From assembly GCA_963726785.1 (NCBI GenBank), contig CAVSDJ010000010.1, positions 248,001-312,000 of the forward strand: DNA of 64,000 bases. Direction: 5' to 3'. The notes beneath the pieces are model-generated. The model ran no database searches. It was not told the DNA's origin and saw only the letters and a list, made by a program, of their open reading frames with translations. The translations under genes were made by a program, and so were the position numbers. The stretch is from DATEKX01 sp963726785. Lineage in GTDB: Bacteria; Acidobacteriota; Blastocatellia; UBA7656. Shown piece after piece: positions 44,510 to 54,710 of this stretch. The stretch's first letter is position 1; the number at the start of each line of letters is the position of its first letter.

Positions 44510-45085
44510 ATGGCCTGGGTGAATATGTCGCCGCTGGTGAAGCAGTACACGCTGGATGAGTTCTGGCAGTTGCCCGACCCGCCGGACGGCTCAAAACTAG
44601 AACTCATCGCAGGAGTCCTCTATATGTCCCCACCGCCCGAATCTACGCATGACGGCATCAGTCGCGCGAATTAACGATGAATTGTCTTTTACCATAAAAG
44701 ATCGAAAGGCATTAAAGGCACATTCTATGTTCCGCGCGCTGCGATATGGACAGGAACGAATACTTACCTTGAGCCTGACCTGTTTTACGTCTCGGCTGAA
44801 CTCGAAGCGAAACTAGACCCCAATCATCGAACAACTGCAGACCTGGTTATTGAAGTCATCTCGCCCGGCTCGGCAGTCTATGACCGCAACACGAAGGCTG
44901 ATACTTATGGCGCTCTCGGCGTTTCTGAGTTGTGGCTTGTTGATGAAACCAGCAAGACTGTCGAAGTGCGCAATCAGACCGGAAACGGTTTCGGGTCGGG
45001 TGTGATTTATAAAATAGGCGAGCAGGTTGTTTCCGCAGTGTTTCCCGATTTGATCTTGCCAGTGGAAAATATTTTTCTGGATTGA
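44510..45085 (+). pseudogene. Uma2-family (DUF820) endonuclease-like gene with two in-frame stops
   Basis: The gene starts at the ATG at 44510 behind a perfect AAGGAGGTGA site and ends at the TGA at 45085, in one frame, 191 codons long, the usual Uma2 length. TAA (44672) and TGA (44678) interrupt it. The N-part (YTLDEFWQLPDPPDGSKLEL, VLYMSPPPESTHD) and C-part (YLEPDLFYVSAELE, DLVIEVISPGSAVYDRNTKA, ELWLVDETSKTVEV) carry the family motifs, including the Asp and the ExxSPGS...RxxK segment of the PD-(D/E)XK-like core. The short stretch between 44665 and 44685 reads sensibly in another frame (RINDELS), so two compensating indels are likely. Uma2 proteins are common in bacteria with many repeats; their role is unclear. 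Confidence 0.75.
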
Positions 45086-45091
45086 GTGAAT

Positions 45092-45989
45092 ATGACTCGT
45101 CGAAAACTGTTTGAAGCGCCATACCGCCTGAAACTACAAGGCAGCGTCATTGTAATAGCACTTACTATTACTGTCTTCACCGCTGGCATATTCGCTGCGC
45201 CGCCCGCTCAGGATAAGAAACTCACGCTCGAAGAGTTGATCGCACATCACAGTCGAATCAATCGGCAGCCCGGAAGCGCGCGCCGCTGCCCGTTCGCGCG
45301 TCGTAAAGGGCTTGATCACGCTGGCGTTTCGTGTCGGCGGAGCGGGGAATGGTACCGGAAGCGGAACCCTGGCTTCTAACGGCGCTAAGGTGTGGTATGG
45401 CATGAAATTCAACTCAATCGAATATACGGGCGAGAATCTGGCTTTCGACGGCAAGCATGCGGCCACAGGTTTTCTGCCACAGGGAGGGCGTTCCCAACTC
45501 AGCACTCTACTCAGCATACGGGACGCGCCGCTCAAGGAAGGGTTGCTGGGCGGCGTGCTCTCGACCGCGTGGCCTTTGCTACGCATCGAGGAGCAAAACC
45601 CAAAGCTGGAATATCGCGGACTGAAGAAGATAGACGGGCGCGAAATGCACGAACTCAGCTACCGCCCGCGCAAAGGCGACTCCGATTTAAAGATCGCTCT
45701 TTACTTCGATGCGGCGACATTTCAGCATATACGCACGCGCTACAGCTTGAAGATCGAGGCGAGAATTGGAACTCGTGAGTCGCCGAACCAGAACCCGGAA
45801 AGCTATTACTCTTTGACCGAAGATTTCGACGACTTTCGCACGGTTGACGGGCTGATGCTGCCGCACAAATATCGTCTGCAAGTCAGCGTGCAAGGCAATC
45901 TCGCTTCGTCACTTTATGATTACACACTGGCGGTAAATTCGATCTCGCACAAAGAGGCGATTGACGACCGCGTCTTCACGCTCAAATAG
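45092..45989 (+). CDS. LolA-like exported protein, one frameshift
   Basis: The N-terminus (MTRRKLFEAPYRLKLQGSVI..., signal peptide ending near IFAAPPA) and the body are in different frames. Removing one base around 45250-45254 joins LTLEELIAHH to ESIGSPEARAAARSRVVKG, giving ~298 residues. The body is beta-rich and follows the outer-membrane-lipoprotein-sorting-like plan: GTGSGTLASNGAKVWYGMKF, LLRIEEQNPKLEYRGLKKID, DLKIALYFDAATFQHIRTRY. Such acidobacterial proteins are probably periplasmic lipid or lipoprotein carriers, but the role here is not shown. A GTG six bases upstream (45086) is an alternative start. Confidence 0.7.
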
Positions 45990-46696
45990 CAGAACTCGCC
46001 GGGCGACCGAGAAGTTGCGCCACACCCGTTCGATCAGGTTTTACTCAATGTAATGGATGCATCATAGATGTCAGCCATAGGTTATTGACAAAGGTTGAAA
46101 TCATTGCTACATTAGCGCCGCTCCACTTTATAATTTAGGTTTTCGTTTTCGGTGCGCGTCCCTAGCCCACCCTGCGGATGCAATCTTGGGGAAGTCTCTA
46201 CTTTATCTTTGTAGTGGCGAGATTCTACTGGCAGGTGTCCCGCTCTCTGATAGTAACCGAGAGCCAGCGGTTTTGGAGGCGCTATTGATTTATCATCAGC
46301 GTAGCCGCATTTAATCGGTAACACCTGCGGCATGAACGGCTTTTGTTTATCGCGGCGAGTTGTCTCTGGAAGTCAGAACTCTATAGCCGCCTAAGAATGT
46401 AGCAAAACAAACACAGCGGCTTTTGATGAGTTCCCTCGCCGAATAGGTTGGCAGACCGATTCCCCGAATATCAAAGCCCTTGGCTGCGAAGGGCACGCAA
46501 TCGCTAATCTGATTACTTTCATAATAGGCTTTGTCGTTTCCCTCACCCGCCGCGCATGCGCGTGACGGAAGGTTATTTGGCAATGCGTCGCCGCTTCAGG
46601 TTCAGAGGTCGGATGTGTCTCTGGTCTCTGAATCGAAGTTGCGCCACATGGTCTACGGTCAAACTTCAACAGCCCGAGTGTAAAGAGGAGAAGATT
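45990..46696 (+). promoter_or_regulatory. 707-bp leader region upstream of S8 peptidase
   Basis: No ORF here looks like a gene. A sigma-70-like promoter is readable: TTGACA (46085-46090), 17-nt spacer, TACATT (46108-46113). A TATAAT box occurs at 46129-46134. If used, the peptidase mRNA would have a ~570-nt leader. A 14-bp direct repeat, GAAGTTGCGCCACA, flanks the region at 46011-46024 and 46635-46648. Several hairpins are possible, for example CTCTGATAGTAACCGAGAG near 46237. Confidence 0.4.
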
Positions 46697-47929
46697 ATGA
46701 AGAGAAGACTTGCGTTGCTTACGTTGCTTTTCGTTTGCATGGCGTCGTTGGTTTTGATGCCGACGCTGGCTCAAAAGGATGATCTCAATGCGGTTGGCCC
46801 AAGAGGTGAATCGGATAAATTCCTCCGAATGGGCAAGAACGCCATCCCGTTTAGTTACATCGTTGTCCTGGATGCCGATACGGATGTTGCTAATAGAGAC
46901 GCCGACTTTGCCACCCAAAGCGCCTTTGAACTGTCGGCTAATTACGGCGGGGTAATCACTAATATCTACGATCACGCGCTGAATGGTTATTCCGCTCAGA
47001 TGTCGGAAGATCAGGCCATAAAGCTGAGCCAGGACCCGCGCGTCAAGTTCGTCGAAGAGGATTCGATTATGGAGGCGACCGTGACGCAGACCAATCCTCC
47101 GTCGTGGGGGCTTGATCGCATTGACGAGACAGACCTGCCGCTCAGTGGCTCTTACTCGTACACGACGACAGGTTCAGGCGTCAATGTTTACATCATCGAC
47201 ACAGGAATTCGTCGCACACATACGCAATTCGGAGGTCGCGCTTTCGTTGGCTTTGATGCCGTCGGCGATGGCCAGAACACAAATGACTGTAATGGTCACG
47301 GCACGCATGTGGCGGGAACGGTCGGCGGATCAACTACTGGCGTTGCCAAAGCCGTCCGATCTATTTGCCGTGCGCGTTCTCAATTGCAGCGGCTCAGGCA
47401 CTAACTCAGGAGTCATTGCGGGCGTCAATTGGGTTACGTCCAATCATATTGTTCCTGCCGTGGCTAATATGAGCCTAGGCGGAGGCGTTTCGACAGCTCT
47501 TGATACTGCTGTGCGTAATTCGATTGCTTCTGGAGTGACCTATGCCGTTGCCGCAGGCAATTCGAATACGAATGCTTCTAACTCTTCGCCCGCGCGCGTC
47601 AGCTGAGGCGATCACAGTCGGGTCGTCAACGATGAACCGACGCTCGCTCGTCGTTTTCGAACTTTGGCAGCGTGGTTGATATTTTTGCTCCGGGCTCGAG
47701 CATCGTGTCTGCCTGGCGCACCAAGCGATACGGCGACGCTACGTTGAGCGGTACATCTATGGCAAGTCCGCACGTTGCGGGCGTCGCCGCGCGGGTTCTG
47801 CAAGGCAATCCGGGCGCATCTCCGGCTACGGTGAGAAATACGATAGTCAATGCAGCATGCTTAAATAAATTGAGCGGCATCCCGGCAGGCACGTCCAACA
47901 GGCTGCTGTTCCGGTCACCTGCTAATTAA
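46697..47929 (+). CDS. S8 subtilisin-like serine peptidase (proteinase-K type), three frameshifts
   Basis: The start is the ATG at 46697 behind AGAGGAG, giving a signal peptide (MKRRLALLTLLFVCMASLVL, cleavage after LA near 28). An I9-type propeptide follows (FSYIVVLDADTD...VKFVEED). The catalytic triad is Asp (VYIIDTGIRRTH), His (GHGTHVAGTVGG) and Ser (SGTSMASPHVAG). The three motifs lie in different frames. Removing one extra base at about 47356-47357 (CC), 47600-47602 and 47637-47638 (CC) restores GVAKAV-LFAVRVLNCSG, PARV-AEAITVG and MN-DARSSFSNFG in order. Reconstructed length is about 410 residues, normal for aqualysin/proteinase-K relatives. It is a secreted, general protease. Confidence 0.82.
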
Positions 47930-47943
47930 CAATCAATCGTCGC

Positions 47944-47984
47944 GCGCGCCCGCTGCTCGTCAAATTGAGTAAGCGCGGGCGCGC
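47944..47984. terminator. GC-rich hairpin between convergent genes
   Basis: GCGCGCCCGC (47944-47953) pairs with GCGGGCGCGC (47975-47984) over a 21-nt loop. It separates the peptidase stop at 47929 from the convergent DUF885 gene ending at 48018. Confidence 0.5.
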
Positions 47985-48017
47985 AACTTATGCTCTTACC
48001 ATGATAAATTCTGTCCT

Positions 48018-49847
48018 TCAGATCATTGCCCCGAAGGATTCGGCCCATAGAATTTCCAGTTCGCTGAGAAAGTCGCGCGCAAGTTTCTGTTTAATCAACA
48101 GCGCGCGCACCATCTCTACGGGGATGCGATTTTCTTTCAGTATGAAGTCATGAAAAGCGCGATTGGTCATCTTTCCCGATTCGACCAGTTCTTTGTGCAG
48201 CGCGCGAAATTGCAAACCGCCTAGCAGGTACGCGCACTGATAGAGCGGCCCATATGTGCCGTTGAACGAACGGCGCACTTCAGCCGTCGCATTATCTAAT
48301 TCGTGGCCGACGCGTTTTACCAGCAGATCAATGCATTGCTCAGGCGTCATCTGCTCCAGATGAAAGCCGAGCGAAACATGATTCGGGCCGAGCGATGCAT
48401 TCGCCAGAAGAGCATCCCTATGCGGTTTTCGGGCGACTTCGCAAAGTTCATATCCCACAGCAACATCTCCCAGTAGAGCGCCCATCCTTCGGTCCAGAAC
48501 GGCGTGCTGAACAGGCTGCGATAAGATTTGTACCTCTGCGTCATAAAGCCTTGCAGGTGATGGCCGGGAATCAATTCGTGAAAAACTGTCGCGCGCGAAA
48601 AGTGAATGTTGTTGCCGCGTATGCTCATCATCTTTTGCTCGTGCGCCATCGTGTTAGTTGGATAGGAAACGAGTATGGTCTCTCCGCCTAGAAAGAACGG
48701 GCTTACCAACTGACGTTCGGGCGACATCATCTCCATTCGCCAAGTGTCGCGCGCAAGTTGCGGGACTGTGACCAGATCGTGTTTATCAACGAACTCAATC
48801 GCTTCAAGCGCAAGCTCGCGGATCAATTCGGGCTGCTTGCCCGGCTCTGCGTGCAGCGTTTTGACGTGTTCGAGCGCCTTGTGCCAATCGTCGCCATAAC
48901 CCAAGTTCGCGCGAGGCTTTCACCATCTCGGCTTCGCACCAATCCATCTCTTTCTTTGCGATGGCGATCAACTCTTCGGGCGTGTAAGGGATCATCTCGT
49001 AAGCAAGCTCGCTCATTAGCGCCTCGCGCCCTATCGGGTCGCCGATGATAGCGTTGTTGTCGTCAGGCTTCACGCCGACCACTTTTTCGCGCAGGAACGT
49101 GGCATAGTCTGCGAGCGATTTGTCCACTTGCTTGTAAGGCTCGCCAACCCACCACGTAAACATCGGGTCGTAGCCGTTGTAGAAACCGAACCAGTCTTTC
49201 ATCGTGTTTCTCAAGCTGTTGATCGTTACGCTTGCGCGATTCGCTATCGTCTTTTTCATTCTGGCTGTTTCAGCTTTGCCGTTCGCTTTGTCTTCGGGTT
49301 TGGCTGTTTCAGCGGCCTTGCGAATGTCATTGATCTGTTTGCTCAAGGATGTAAGCTGCGCAGCCGTCTTTTCAGAATTGATCGGCTCCATGCGCCGCCG
49401 CGCTTCTTCAAGCTCGATGATCGTCTTTGCGAAAGGTATGAGCGATTCTGTTTCGGCGAACTGTTTTAACTGAATGTCGAACTGCCTCAGTTCGTAATCG
49501 AGTTGATTCTTGAAAAGCAGGTAATCAACGCGCCCTGCCTGACTCATCGAATCGAAATTGATCTCGGCAAGACGCGCCCGCCATTCCGAGCAAAACTGTT
49601 TCAATCGAGCCAAGCGCGCAGGAGAAAAAGCGACGGTATGAAACCTGTTCAAGCTCGCGCGATCAACACTGTATCGCTCGATTATGCCGCGCATCTCGCT
49701 CGCAGGTGAATTGAGTTCGCCGAGGTCAATTGAATCGGAAGGCGGAAGGTCTGCAAAGGCTCGCGCCGTCGGATGAAAAAAGAAACATCCGCTCATACTG
49801 ATAATCGTTATCAAGCTGCTCGCAATCAATCTTCTCATCGCTGTCAT
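48018..49847 (-). CDS. DUF885-family exported metalloprotein, two frameshifts
   Basis: Read through one extra base near 48899-48903 (GGG) and one missing base in the AAA at 48363-48365, the gene encodes ~610 residues from the ATG at 49847 (GGAG site eight bases upstream). The N-terminus is a signal peptide, possibly a lipoprotein (IISMSGCFF). The body is helical, with the DUF885 signature HELIPGHHLQGFM followed by FWTEGWALYWEMLLWDM, which looks like a gluzincin-type zinc site (HExxxGHH...E). The family includes predicted carboxypeptidases, but few are characterised. The C-terminus (HDFILKENRIPVEMVRALL) is typical. Confidence 0.8.
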
Positions 49848-49935
49848 AGAACCAACTCCGCTCAGAAAAATAAAGGCAAGAGCGAAAGGATTGCTCCTGT
49901 CGCTTTTGCCTTTTACCTTTTGCCTTTTGCCTTGA

Positions 49936-50671
49936 TTAGGGCTTCTTCTTGGCCGTCCAGGTTCCTTCGCCGAGACCGCCTAAAGCAGCCTTGCCGCTCA
50001 TGCTGTCTTTGCCGTCAATCTTTCCGGTGTAGGTTATTCAAGGTCTTGCCCCTGTGGGCTGACCTTGATCATGAGCTTCACTTCACCGCCTTTGACTGTG
50101 CCTGTAACAGGCGATTCTCCAAGCTGGCCTTTATAATTGCCTGTCACTTTTTCGCCTTCCTGCTTCAAGGTGAATACGGGAGTGCCTGTTCCATTCGGAG
50201 TCTCGACCGTGAAATCCCACACGCCTGTGATATTCGTGTCGGGTGCGGCGGGTGCGGCAGCAGGCGCGGGGCTTGGCGCGCGGCAGCGCCTTCTTTATGA
50301 GGCACGGCAGACCACGCGCCGCTTGCGAATCCGCCGAAGTCCGCTTCGCCTGACATCGCGTCTTTTTCAACCTTGCCTTTGTAGGTAATTACTATGTCTT
50401 GCCCCTGTGCGTTGACCATCATGGTAAAGGTGATCTCGTTGCCTTTGACGCTGACGCTATCAAGCGGGCGCTCGCCGCGCGGTGATTTCATCACGCCACT
50501 CAACTTGCCGCCTTCATCTTTGATTACAAGTTGTGATGTGCGTTTGCCCTGCGGCGATTCAACCGTGATGTCCCAATCGCCAGCGACTTTTGCGTTTTGC
50601 AACGGGCGCGCAAACGCTGCGGTTGCAATCAGTGCGATTAAGCACAGACTAAAAATCGGGAGCCTTTTCAT
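49936..50671 (-). CDS. Secreted protein of two repeated beta domains, two frameshifts
   Basis: The start is the ATG at 50669-50671 with GGAGG eight bases upstream; an upstream in-frame ATG at 50686 lies within that site. A signal peptide (~1-22) is followed by two ~90-residue copies of one domain: GDWDITVESPQGKRTSQLVI...SGVMKSPRGE...VNAQGQDIVITYKGKV and GVWDFTVETPNGTGTPVFTL...TGNYKGQLGE...VSPQGQDLEITYTGKI. The copies are joined by an Ala/Pro linker. Adding one base near 50276-50286 and one in the T-run at 50037-50038 puts both in frame and reaches the TAA at 49936-49938. The fold is probably a lipocalin-like barrel. I do not know its ligand. Confidence 0.72.
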
Positions 50672-50692
50672 CTGTCTTACCTCCATTTATCA

Positions 50693-52760
50693 TTATTCTT
50701 TTGTCTCTTCGTGGTTGTATTGTTGTAGCTTTCTGTAGAGCGTCTTGCGGCCTATGCCTAAGATTTGCGCGGCGCGCGAACGGTCGCCGCGAGTGTAAGC
50801 AAGCGTTTGAATTATCATCCGCTTTTCGACTTCATCAATCGAAGTGCCGACTTCGATTTCAATAGTGCGGTTCGTTTCCGCGCCGCGCACAGCGTGCGGC
50901 AGATCATCAATGTCAACCATCCGGCCTTGCGCGATGATGACCGCGCGCTCCATCGCATTTTCAAGCTCGCGCACGTTGCCGGGCCAATCGTAACGCCTGA
51001 GCCATACAAGCGCTTTCTTCGTTATGCCCGTGATGTTTTTGTTCGACCGCTTCTTATAAATTTCGAGGAAGTGGGTCGCAAGCAGCGGTATGTCTTCGCG
51101 CCGCTCGCGAAGAGGCGGCAGTTTTATCGGGTAAACGGCCAGCCTGTAATAAAGGTCTCTGCGAAAACGCCCGTCGCGCACAGCCTCTTCAAGGTCTACG
51201 TTCGATGCGGCAATCACGCGCACATCGGTCTTGATGGTTTCGTTGCTGCCCACGCGCGAGAACTCTCCGTTTTGCAGCACGCGAAGCAGCCTGACCTGCG
51301 CAAGCAGCGACATCTCGCCTATTTCATCAAGAAACAACGTTCCGCCATTCGCTTCTTCAAACTTTCCTATGCGGCGATTGCGCGCGTCGGTGAACGCGCC
51401 TTTTTCGTGGCCGAACAATTCGGATTCGAGCAACGTCTCAGGGATAGCGCCGCAGTTGATCTTGATATAAGGCTTGTCCTTGCGCGACGAGTGCGATTGA
51501 ATCAGGTCGGCCATCATCTCTTTGCCCGAGCCCGATTCGCCTTGAAGCAAAACGGTCGTGTAGCTGTCCGCGACATAGAGCGCCATCTGCACGCAACGCA
51601 TGACGTTATCGCTTTTGCCGACAAAGCCGACGCCGCTATGGTGTGTGTGCGCGTGCTCAAGTTCGCGGCGCAGTCTGAGCACTTCTGCCGAAAGCCTCGC
51701 CTTCGAGAGCGCAATCGCAAGCTGGTCTGCGATGCCTAAGGCCAGCGCCGCCTCTTCTTTCACAAACGATTGCTGCGGCTTTTCCCAGAGCAGGATGAGC
51801 GCGCCAAAGATTTTGTCTTCTATCAAAATCGGTACGACAATCGAAGCGCCCGCCGAAATGACTTCCGTCAGAAAAGAGCGCGCGTATTCGTGCTGGTCGG
51901 GGCTGAGTATCTTGAGCATCTGCCCGCGCTCGACCGTTTTCGGAAGCAACTCAAGTATCGGGAACTTCAACGAAGGCCGCTTGAGGATGTCGGAAGCGGA
52001 TGCCCCCGTAGTGCGCAGGTTCGTAAAGTGAATCTCGCTGTTGTTGGCATCAAGCACGGCAAGGCACGCGGCCTGGATGCTCAACAGATCGAGCGCGCGG
52101 TCAAGTATGCGCTCGATCACTTCGGTAAAATCCGACCCCGTGTTGATGTCGTTTGCTATTTCAAGAAGCGCTTTGTTGATGCGCGCCTCTTTCTCTTTCT
52201 CGCTGTAGATGTGCGTGTAGCGATAGCCGATGGCGATCTGCTGTGTAAGGTTGCGAATGAAATTTATCTCGTCTTCGTTCCAGTGATGAGTATTACGGCA
52301 ATGATGCAGCCCGATCAGGCCGAGCAGTTGCAGGTTGAAAGTTATCGGCACGATCAGCACAGACTTGGCTCGGAAACTTTCTACCAGTTTTTGAACAACC
52401 GGAGGCAGTTCCGGCGAAGCCGTATCTGTGATGGCCTGCGGCGTGTAAAGATCGAATCCTTCCTGTAATCGTTCAAGGTCAACGCGCACTTCCAGCCCGA
52501 GCAGAGAAGGCAATTCCTGCCCGTCTGCTGCTGCGCGATATTCGTGTGTGATGCGGAAAAGCGTTTTCGGGCGTGAGCGTCATCACATCGCATCGGTCTA
52601 CGTCCATCATCTTGCCGACTTCTGTAACGGTCGCTTGCAGGAAGTGATCGAGGTTGATGACGGAGAAGGTTTCTGTTCCGATGCGGCTTAGTATCGCCTC
52701 GCGCGCCTGATACATCTTCATCTTGCGCTCTAGCGAAAGTAGCTGTGCAGTAGTGGTCAT
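50693..52760 (-). CDS. Sigma-54-type activator with GAF sensor domains, one frameshift
   Basis: One extra A in the AAAA at 52557-52560 splits the frame; removing it joins TLTPENAF to RITHEYRAAADGQELPS, giving ~689 residues. Two GAF-like sensor domains fill the N-terminal ~350 residues. Next comes an AAA+ domain with Walker A GESGSGKEM, the loop ELFGHEKGAFTDA, Walker B GGTLFLDEIGEM and the R-finger region (FRRDLYYRLAVYPIKLPPLR). A Fis-type helix-turn-helix ends the protein (AAQILGIGRKTLYRKL). The contact loop reads GAFTDA instead of the canonical GAFTGA. No receiver domain, so it is controlled by a ligand or redox cue rather than phosphorylation. Target unknown; it is adjacent to, and in the same direction as, the S8 peptidase gene upstream. 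Confidence 0.87.
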
Positions 52761-54522
52761 CGCTTTATTATAATCGTTTCGCTTGTGCCGCCGTCAGGAT
52801 TGCGCAGCTTGACCGGCACAGAAACTCCTCGCGGAAACGTGCTCTTGGGAACTTTTGCGAGCAGTTGTGTCCGTTCGTCGTTTTTCGGCTTTGCAGCATA
52901 GAACTTGTCACCTATGACTACTCTTGCGCCGAGTTGTATGCCTGTGCCAAACAGGTTCAGCTTTGCGCCGCCGCCTTTGACTTTGGCCTTCGTGAACACA
53001 GGCGGAGTGATGGTTATTTGAACCTGCACCGTGAGCGCGCCCAACGCATTGAGCCGCGCGCCCGAAGTAACATACGGGAGCAGGCTTTCGCGCACATCGG
53101 CTCCGTCCGTTATTCGCCGTTTCAAGTATAGCGCATTATCATCAGGATATTTCGATTTGACGAGCGCCGCAACTCCCGAAACGAATGCTGCTGCAAGCGA
53201 AGTCCCATCGTTTTTCGCGTACCAATCGTTCGGAGTCTGTAGCGTTTACGCAGAGCGCGCAACTGCCGTGCGCAGCCGTTGACATTATGGAAACGCCGGG
53301 CGCGGCAATCGCGACGCTCTTCGTCCCGAAGCCTGACCTGACGTCGAAAGGCGTAAATCCTGAATGCCATATTCGGTCATTGAAATCCGACGCGGCCACG
53401 ACTATCTGGTTAGGCAACCCGAAAGCGCCCGGATAGACTTTTGTGAAATCGTTATTGAACCCTTCGTTGCCGGCTATGCTTACAAGCAACACTCCCGCGT
53501 CGTTGGTAACATTAACGGCGTCTTCGAGCGCAAGCCTCTCATCTTCATTTACTGAATCAACCAAGAACAAGACTCCTCCAACTCGCATTGATTATCGAAG
53601 CGCCTGCCGCTACCGAATAGATGAGCGCGCGCGCGGCTTCTGCGACCGTAGCGTCATACTCACCCGGGTTAGGCCCTGTCTTTCTGAAGAAACGCACGGG
53701 CAATATCTTCGATTGCGTCACGCCCGCTATGCCGACATTATTATCCGCCTGCGCGGCGATGATGCCTGACACCTGCGTGCCATGGCCTACGATGTCCGTT
53801 ACATCGCCGTTCATATTCGCCACGTTGAATCCGTGCACATCATCAATATAGCCGTTGTGATCGTCGTCAATTTTGTTGTCGGGAATCTCTAGCGGATTCG
53901 TGTAGATGTTTTGCGCAAGGTCGGGATGATTGATGTCAATGCCCGTATCCGTGACGGCTACTATCACATCAGGGTTTCCTTTCGTCATGTCCCATGCGTC
54001 TGAGGCTTTGATGTCCGCATCAATCGTGGAAGGGAATATCGTCAATGCTGAATCCGAAATTCTTCAAACCCCACTGATCGAAGAAGCGCGCGGTCGTTCG
54101 GGATGAGCGAACCCAGCGTGATGCGATAATTCGGCTCCGCATATTCAACATCGTCGCGCAAACGAAGCTCGCTAATGGCCGATTCGATATCCGTGTCTGG
54201 GTCGAGCTTGAGCAGGAACGTGCGGTCAAGCCCGCGCTCAGAGATTAGTTGTTCGAGGCGCTTGTTTGCCTTGATCTGAACTATCGGCTCGACCGCGCGC
54301 GAGCGCGACTCGCTCTTCGTCATCAGAGCAATCGCGGTCTCGCGTTCGAGCGAGTTTGCAATCTGCAATTCCGGCGCGCCTTGTTTAAGCTTGACGATGA
54401 TTTCGCCGGGCGCGTAAGCCGTATTATTACGCTTGTGCTTCACTGCGGAAACTCGCGTCATCGGCGCGACTGCGATAAAGCAGAAGATCAGAACGAGAGT
54501 GAGGAGTTTGGAGTTTGCGCAT
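52757..54522 (-). CDS. S8 subtilase, five frameshifts
   Basis: The gene is broken into overlapping pieces in successive frames, each step consistent with one extra base. Breaks lie at ~54505 (joins MRKL to a signal peptide KLLTLVLIFCFIAVAP), ~54090, ~54032-54034 (GGG), ~53560 and ~53236. The reconstructed ~585-residue protein has an N-terminal propeptide (PGEIIVKLKQGAPE), the segment FFDQWGLKNFGF, Asp in VAVTDTGIDINHPD, His in IVGHGTQVSGIIAA and Ser in NDGTSLAAAFVSGVAALV. After the peptidase domain comes an IPT/TIG-like beta domain (ITPPVFTKAKVKGGGAKLNL). It is a secreted peptidase of the thermitase/fervidolysin kind. Its end overlaps the start of the sigma-54 activator by a few bases. Confidence 0.78.
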
Positions 54523-54661
54523 ATGAGATTAAACGAAGCTCAAAATGGTTTAAACCAGTCTTTGCTTATACCTGAATAGCCTGGCTTTTTCAATAGCTTT
54601 GCTTGGGGCTGGCCGTCACGGAAGTTAAACCGGGGGTTGGGTCGAGAAAGAATAATCTATC

Positions 54662-54684
54662 ATTTCAAATCTCAAATCTGAAAT
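54662..54684. repeat. ATTTCAAATCTC palindrome
   Basis: ATTTCAAATCT and its near complement AAATCTGAAAT form an imperfect palindrome of the same kind as 12901-12926. It lies in the gap between the subtilase and the XRE regulator. Confidence 0.4.
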
Positions 54685-54710
54685 CGAATATGTTCTATCC
54701 TGCTTGTTGG

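Noticed and set aside
46391..46975. Minus-strand frame of 194 codons overlapping the S8 peptidase start
   Set aside because: It overlaps the signal peptide and propeptide of the peptidase, which have clear motifs and a ribosome-binding site. The antisense translation shows no recognisable features.
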